DNA from: Streptomyces aurantiacus | Lineage (GTDB): Bacteria; Actinomycetota; Actinomycetes; Streptomycetales; Streptomycetaceae | Assembly (NCBI RefSeq): GCF_027107535.1 | Contig: NZ_CP114283.1 | Span: 5,642,001-5,706,000 of the forward strand | DNA length: 64,000 bases | Direction: 5' to 3' | In this document: positions 61,743 to 64,000 of the stretch, one piece after another | How positions within the stretch are numbered: the stretch's first letter is position 1 | Layout of the letters: every line of letters begins with the position of its first letter | The notes under the pieces: model-generated | Databases searched by the model: none | What the model was told of the DNA's origin: nothing | What the model saw: the letters and a program-made list of their open reading frames with translations, nothing else | Position numbers and translations under genes: made by a program

Positions 61743-62405
61743 TCAAGCGCCCGCCGAGCGGGACGTGGGACCGCCGCGCAGCAGCCACTGCCCGAACGTC
61801 CGGCGCGGGGGCCGTACCACCACTCGGCCATGCAGCTTCCGACCTACCAGCTCCACTCGCAGAGTGACCGGCGTTTCAGGATGCATCGGACCTTGACGGT
61901 GCTTGATCCTGCAGTGCGCCAACTGCAGACCATCGGTATCGATCACGACGCCCGGCCTGGTGATCAGCGTCAGGGTCTTCCCCGTCATGCCCACGTCGAT
62001 CCGCAAGGTGTCGTGCGTGATCACTGCGTCGGTGAAGTCCAGCGTCACCTCGCAGAACGTCACGGCGAGCTCCAGCCTCCGCGGTACCACCCAGCGCCCC
62101 ACACGCTCGATCGCGCCGCTGTGGATCTGCTCGATCCGCACCACGTCCTTGACCTCGGCTCCGGCCACACCGGCCGCAGCCGGAACGGGCGGCAGGTCAG
62201 CGGTGAGCGGGGCCAGTTCACTCAGGGTTCGCGCCGACAGGGCAACTTCCAGGCGCTCGTCCAGCTCGTCCGCGTCGAGCAGGCCGTCCCCCGCCGCGAT
62301 ACGCAGCACATCCACCACCCGGTCCCGGTCGGCGTGCGAGGCTCGCAGCTCGGGGGCCGAGCCGGGGCCGGAGCGCTTCCCGGTGGGCGACATCTCTCCC
62401 GACAT
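61743..62405 (-). CDS. DUF1707 protein with LiaF-like C-terminal domain
   Basis: 220 aa, no membrane segment. Residues 18-75 form the DUF1707 helical domain (ELRASHADRDRVVDVLRIAA then LDADELDERLEVALSARTL). Residues 110-200 are a beta-rich domain like the end of LiaF/YvqF-type proteins (VPRRLELAVTFCEVTLDF, VVIDTDGLQL). Such proteins are common in actinobacteria and linked to envelope stress, without a known mechanism. ATG 62405 was chosen as the start next to a G-rich site; in-frame starts exist further upstream. Confidence 0.8.
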   Translation of the reverse strand: MSGEMSPTGKRSGPGSAPELRASHADRDRVVDVLRIAAGDGLLDADELDERLEVALSARTLSELAPLTADLPPVPAAAGVAGAEVKDVVRIEQIHSGAIERVGRWVVPRRLELAVTFCEVTLDFTDAVITHDTLRIDVGMTGKTLTLITRPGVVIDTDGLQLAHCRIKHRQGPMHPETPVTLRVELVGRKLHGRVVVRPPRRTFGQWLLRGGPTSRSAGA

Positions 62406-62654
62406 GCTTCCGTCCCGGTCCTCTCGAACGTCTCCGTGCCACACAGGCAGCGGCGCGAGTAGAAGACTAACGTCATATCGCGACATGGATTCCGGCCAGG
62501 CTCCCTCGCAGAAGTGATGAGCGGGGGCGAGCATCGGCGTACTGCATCCATCATGCCGAGGCCAGGTCGCGACAACAACCGCGCTCCCGGGGCCGGTTCG
62601 CGTCCTTCCCGGAGACTCCTCAGCGCGGTCGGGACACACCTGACGGTCGCACCG

Positions 62655-63305
62655 TCAGGGCCTGGTCGGCGGAGCCACGACCAACTCGGAGTCCGGGTCG
62701 TGGTCGATCCGCGGAGGGCCGGCGACGATCATGTCGGCTCGGGCCCACGGCTGTTCTCGCAGCATGAACGGCAGTTCCTCCAGCAGCCAGTTCGCCACGT
62801 GCTCCCGCTGCTCGGGGCGGTCACCGTCGCGTACCGTCAACAAGCGCTCCTGCTCGGCAAGGTCACCCTGCATCCACACCGAGGCGTCCCACCACGGGGC
62901 CAGTTCTTCACGGATGACGCCGGTGCCCTCGATCCAGACGATGTCGGCGCCGCCAGGGACGGTGATCGATCCGGGCCGGTCGTGGGCGATCCAGGCATCG
63001 GGGCGGAAGTCCACCGCCTCGCCCCGATGCAGGGGCTGCAGAACGTTCTCGACGAGTGCGGCGCCCCAGTCGAAGCAGGCATGGTTCCAGGCGATGTCGT
63101 CGGTGTGCACGATGGCGGAGTGGGGCACCACCTTGCCCAGCCGCTCGGCAAGGGTCGTCTTTCCGGCTCCACCCCGCCCGTCGATCGCGATCACCCGCGG
63201 ACGTCCACTGACGTCGGGGGAGACAGCGCACAGCTGTCGGACGGCGTCGAGGACGGTCACCACCCGCCAGCCGACCGCCTCGGGCTCACCTGGATGTAAA
63301 CGCAT
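62655..63305 (-). CDS. P-loop nucleoside/uridine kinase-like protein
   Basis: 216 aa. The Walker A motif GRGGAGKTTLAERLG is near residue 43, and HTDDIAWNHACFDW supplies the acidic substrate side as in uridine kinase-like proteins. IEGTGVIREEL and an Arg-rich lid (RDGDRPEQREHVANW) follow. Many actinobacterial members of this group have no proven substrate. ATG 63305 gives the shortest full-length form; another in-frame start lies at 63359. It is a single gene with no partner in view. Confidence 0.8.
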   Translation of the reverse strand: MRLHPGEPEAVGWRVVTVLDAVRQLCAVSPDVSGRPRVIAIDGRGGAGKTTLAERLGKVVPHSAIVHTDDIAWNHACFDWGAALVENVLQPLHRGEAVDFRPDAWIAHDRPGSITVPGGADIVWIEGTGVIREELAPWWDASVWMQGDLAEQERLLTVRDGDRPEQREHVANWLLEELPFMLREQPWARADMIVAGPPRIDHDPDSELVVAPPTRP

Positions 63306-63737
63306 CGACAACCCGTCTCGGAAGGCAAGGACAAGGGGTCCGGTGCCCGGACGGTTCACCGGTCGCCCGGACGTATCGATCTCCTGGCCGAAAGGTTACG
63401 TCCGTGCCGACGACAAAGCTCGGTCCGATTCACCGGCTCCCGCGTCGGCCGCGCTGTCGGCCGCACCCGCCCCGCAGGTGCCTCGACTGCCGTCGGCGAC
63501 GCAGCGCCAGGCATCGCCTCCGCCGCCTGCCCGCTCCCGCCGGCCACAGCCTTCCAGCAGTACCACGAAGCACACGAACCGCACGAACCACCTTGTTCCC
63601 GCCGACGACACCAAGGACAGTGGCCATGGAAAACCAGAGCCTCGACCAAGTCGCTCAGTTCTGCTGAAGATCGGCGGCAACCTTCTCGTCTCCGGCGACC
63701 ACTGAGCAACGCCACACCGACACGCTCTTCCGAACGG
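63306..63737. other. Intergenic region with a 13-codon mini-ORF
   Basis: About 430 bp. Most of it shows no convincing gene. At 63626-63667 there is a short frame, MENQSLDQVAQFC and stop, with AAGGACA six bases upstream. It could be a leader peptide or chance. The last 60 bp precede the membrane protein gene. Confidence 0.35.
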
Positions 63738-64000
63738 ATGACCATGCACGAAACAAGGCAGGCAGCCCGGCGTCACAAGCGCAGACGCAGGCTGATGACG
63801 GGCGGTGCCGCGGCGCTGGCGGCCACGGGGCTTCTCGTCTGCGTGGTCATGGCACTGCAGCCCGACCGCAAGGCCGAGACCAAGCGCACCACGGCCACCC
63901 CGGTCGCCGGCTCCCAAAAGACCCTCCCGCCGGCACCCCCGAGCAAGAAGCCGCCCAAGGCATCCCCGTCCGCGTCGTCTCCGACCGCCACGGCCGGCTC
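63738..64000 (+). CDS. Membrane-anchored or secreted protein (N-terminal part)
   Basis: Only the first 87 codons are in the window; the gene continues beyond 64000. ATG 63738 or ATG 63744 can start it. A very basic cytoplasmic head (ARRHKRRRRLMTGG) is followed by one membrane segment (AAALAATGLLVCVVMAL) and then a Pro/Ser/Lys-rich linker (PPAPPSKKPPKASPSASS). This is the usual layout of streptomycete wall-spanning proteins with a distal domain. The functional domain is not visible, so no role can be given. Confidence 0.6.
   Translation, partial: MTMHETRQAARRHKRRRRLMTGGAAALAATGLLVCVVMALQPDRKAETKRTTATPVAGSQKTLPPAPPSKKPPKASPSASSPTATAG

Overview
The window is high-GC DNA from an actinomycete, almost certainly a Streptomyces. 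Evidence: third codon positions are almost always G or C, GTG starts and four-base ATGA/GTGA gene overlaps are common, and the gene families are typical of the genus (ECF41 and SigE-type sigma factors, LLM-type F420 oxidoreductases, an M15 D,D-peptidase with a VanJ-like protein, GH11 xylanase plus CE4 esterase, and a crtEIB/crtYTU isorenieratene cluster). No rRNA, tRNA, CRISPR array or intact insertion sequence was seen. Scattered gene remnants suggest a chromosome-arm or accessory region.

Layout. 1-3.5 kb: tail of a D,D-carboxypeptidase, a VanJ-like membrane phosphatase, an NAD-dependent reductase fused to an NTF2-like domain, and a divergent LysR regulator. 3.9-6.5 kb: a lone STAND-type NTPase. 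6.6-8.5 kb: secreted GH5 glycosidase. 9.0-11.5 kb (minus): a three-gene unit of a small protein, a polyprenyl synthetase and an MpaB/Lcp-type oxygenase. 11.7-15.3 kb: spermidine-synthase-like protein, an RNase J paralogue and a ZIP-like transporter. 15.3-19.9 kb: a coupled methyltransferase / F420 oxidoreductase / hydrolase operon with a divergent LysR, then a D-erythronate-dehydrogenase-like protein. 20.4-23 kb: a broken hydrolase, then a xylanase-acetylxylan esterase operon. 23-28.3 kb: VOC protein, DUF4190 protein, cold-shock protein, secreted amidase, and an ECF sigma factor with its membrane partner. 28.4-36.8 kb: regulator remnant, MMPL exporter, SDR remnant, a four-gene ABC exporter operon behind two operator copies, and a SpoIIE-type phosphatase. 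37-50 kb: a very large Cys-repeat secreted protein, GlsB-like protein, WYL regulator/RidA pair, DUF1963 protein, RibD-like reductase, Na+/H+ antiporter, quinone oxidoreductase and two tandem secreted propeller-like proteins.

49.5-59.1 kb is a complete carotenoid cluster. crtE-crtI-crtB-Rieske protein runs on the plus strand, crtY-crtT-crtU on the minus strand, and an ECF sigma factor gene sits between the halves. Together these should make GGPP, phytoene, lycopene, beta-carotene and then aryl carotenoid. 60-61.6 kb is a textbook ECF41 pair (CxxC alkylhydroperoxidase-like protein plus sigma factor) with a matching promoter motif. The window closes with a DUF1707 protein, a P-loop kinase and the start of a membrane-anchored protein.

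The most unusual unit is the prenyl-diphosphate synthase plus MpaB/Lcp-type oxygenase operon at 9-11.5 kb. It has no cyclase and could represent a linear-isoprenoid-cleaving pathway. The lone STAND NTPase, the Cys-repeat secreted protein and the sigma factor embedded in the crt cluster are also worth attention.
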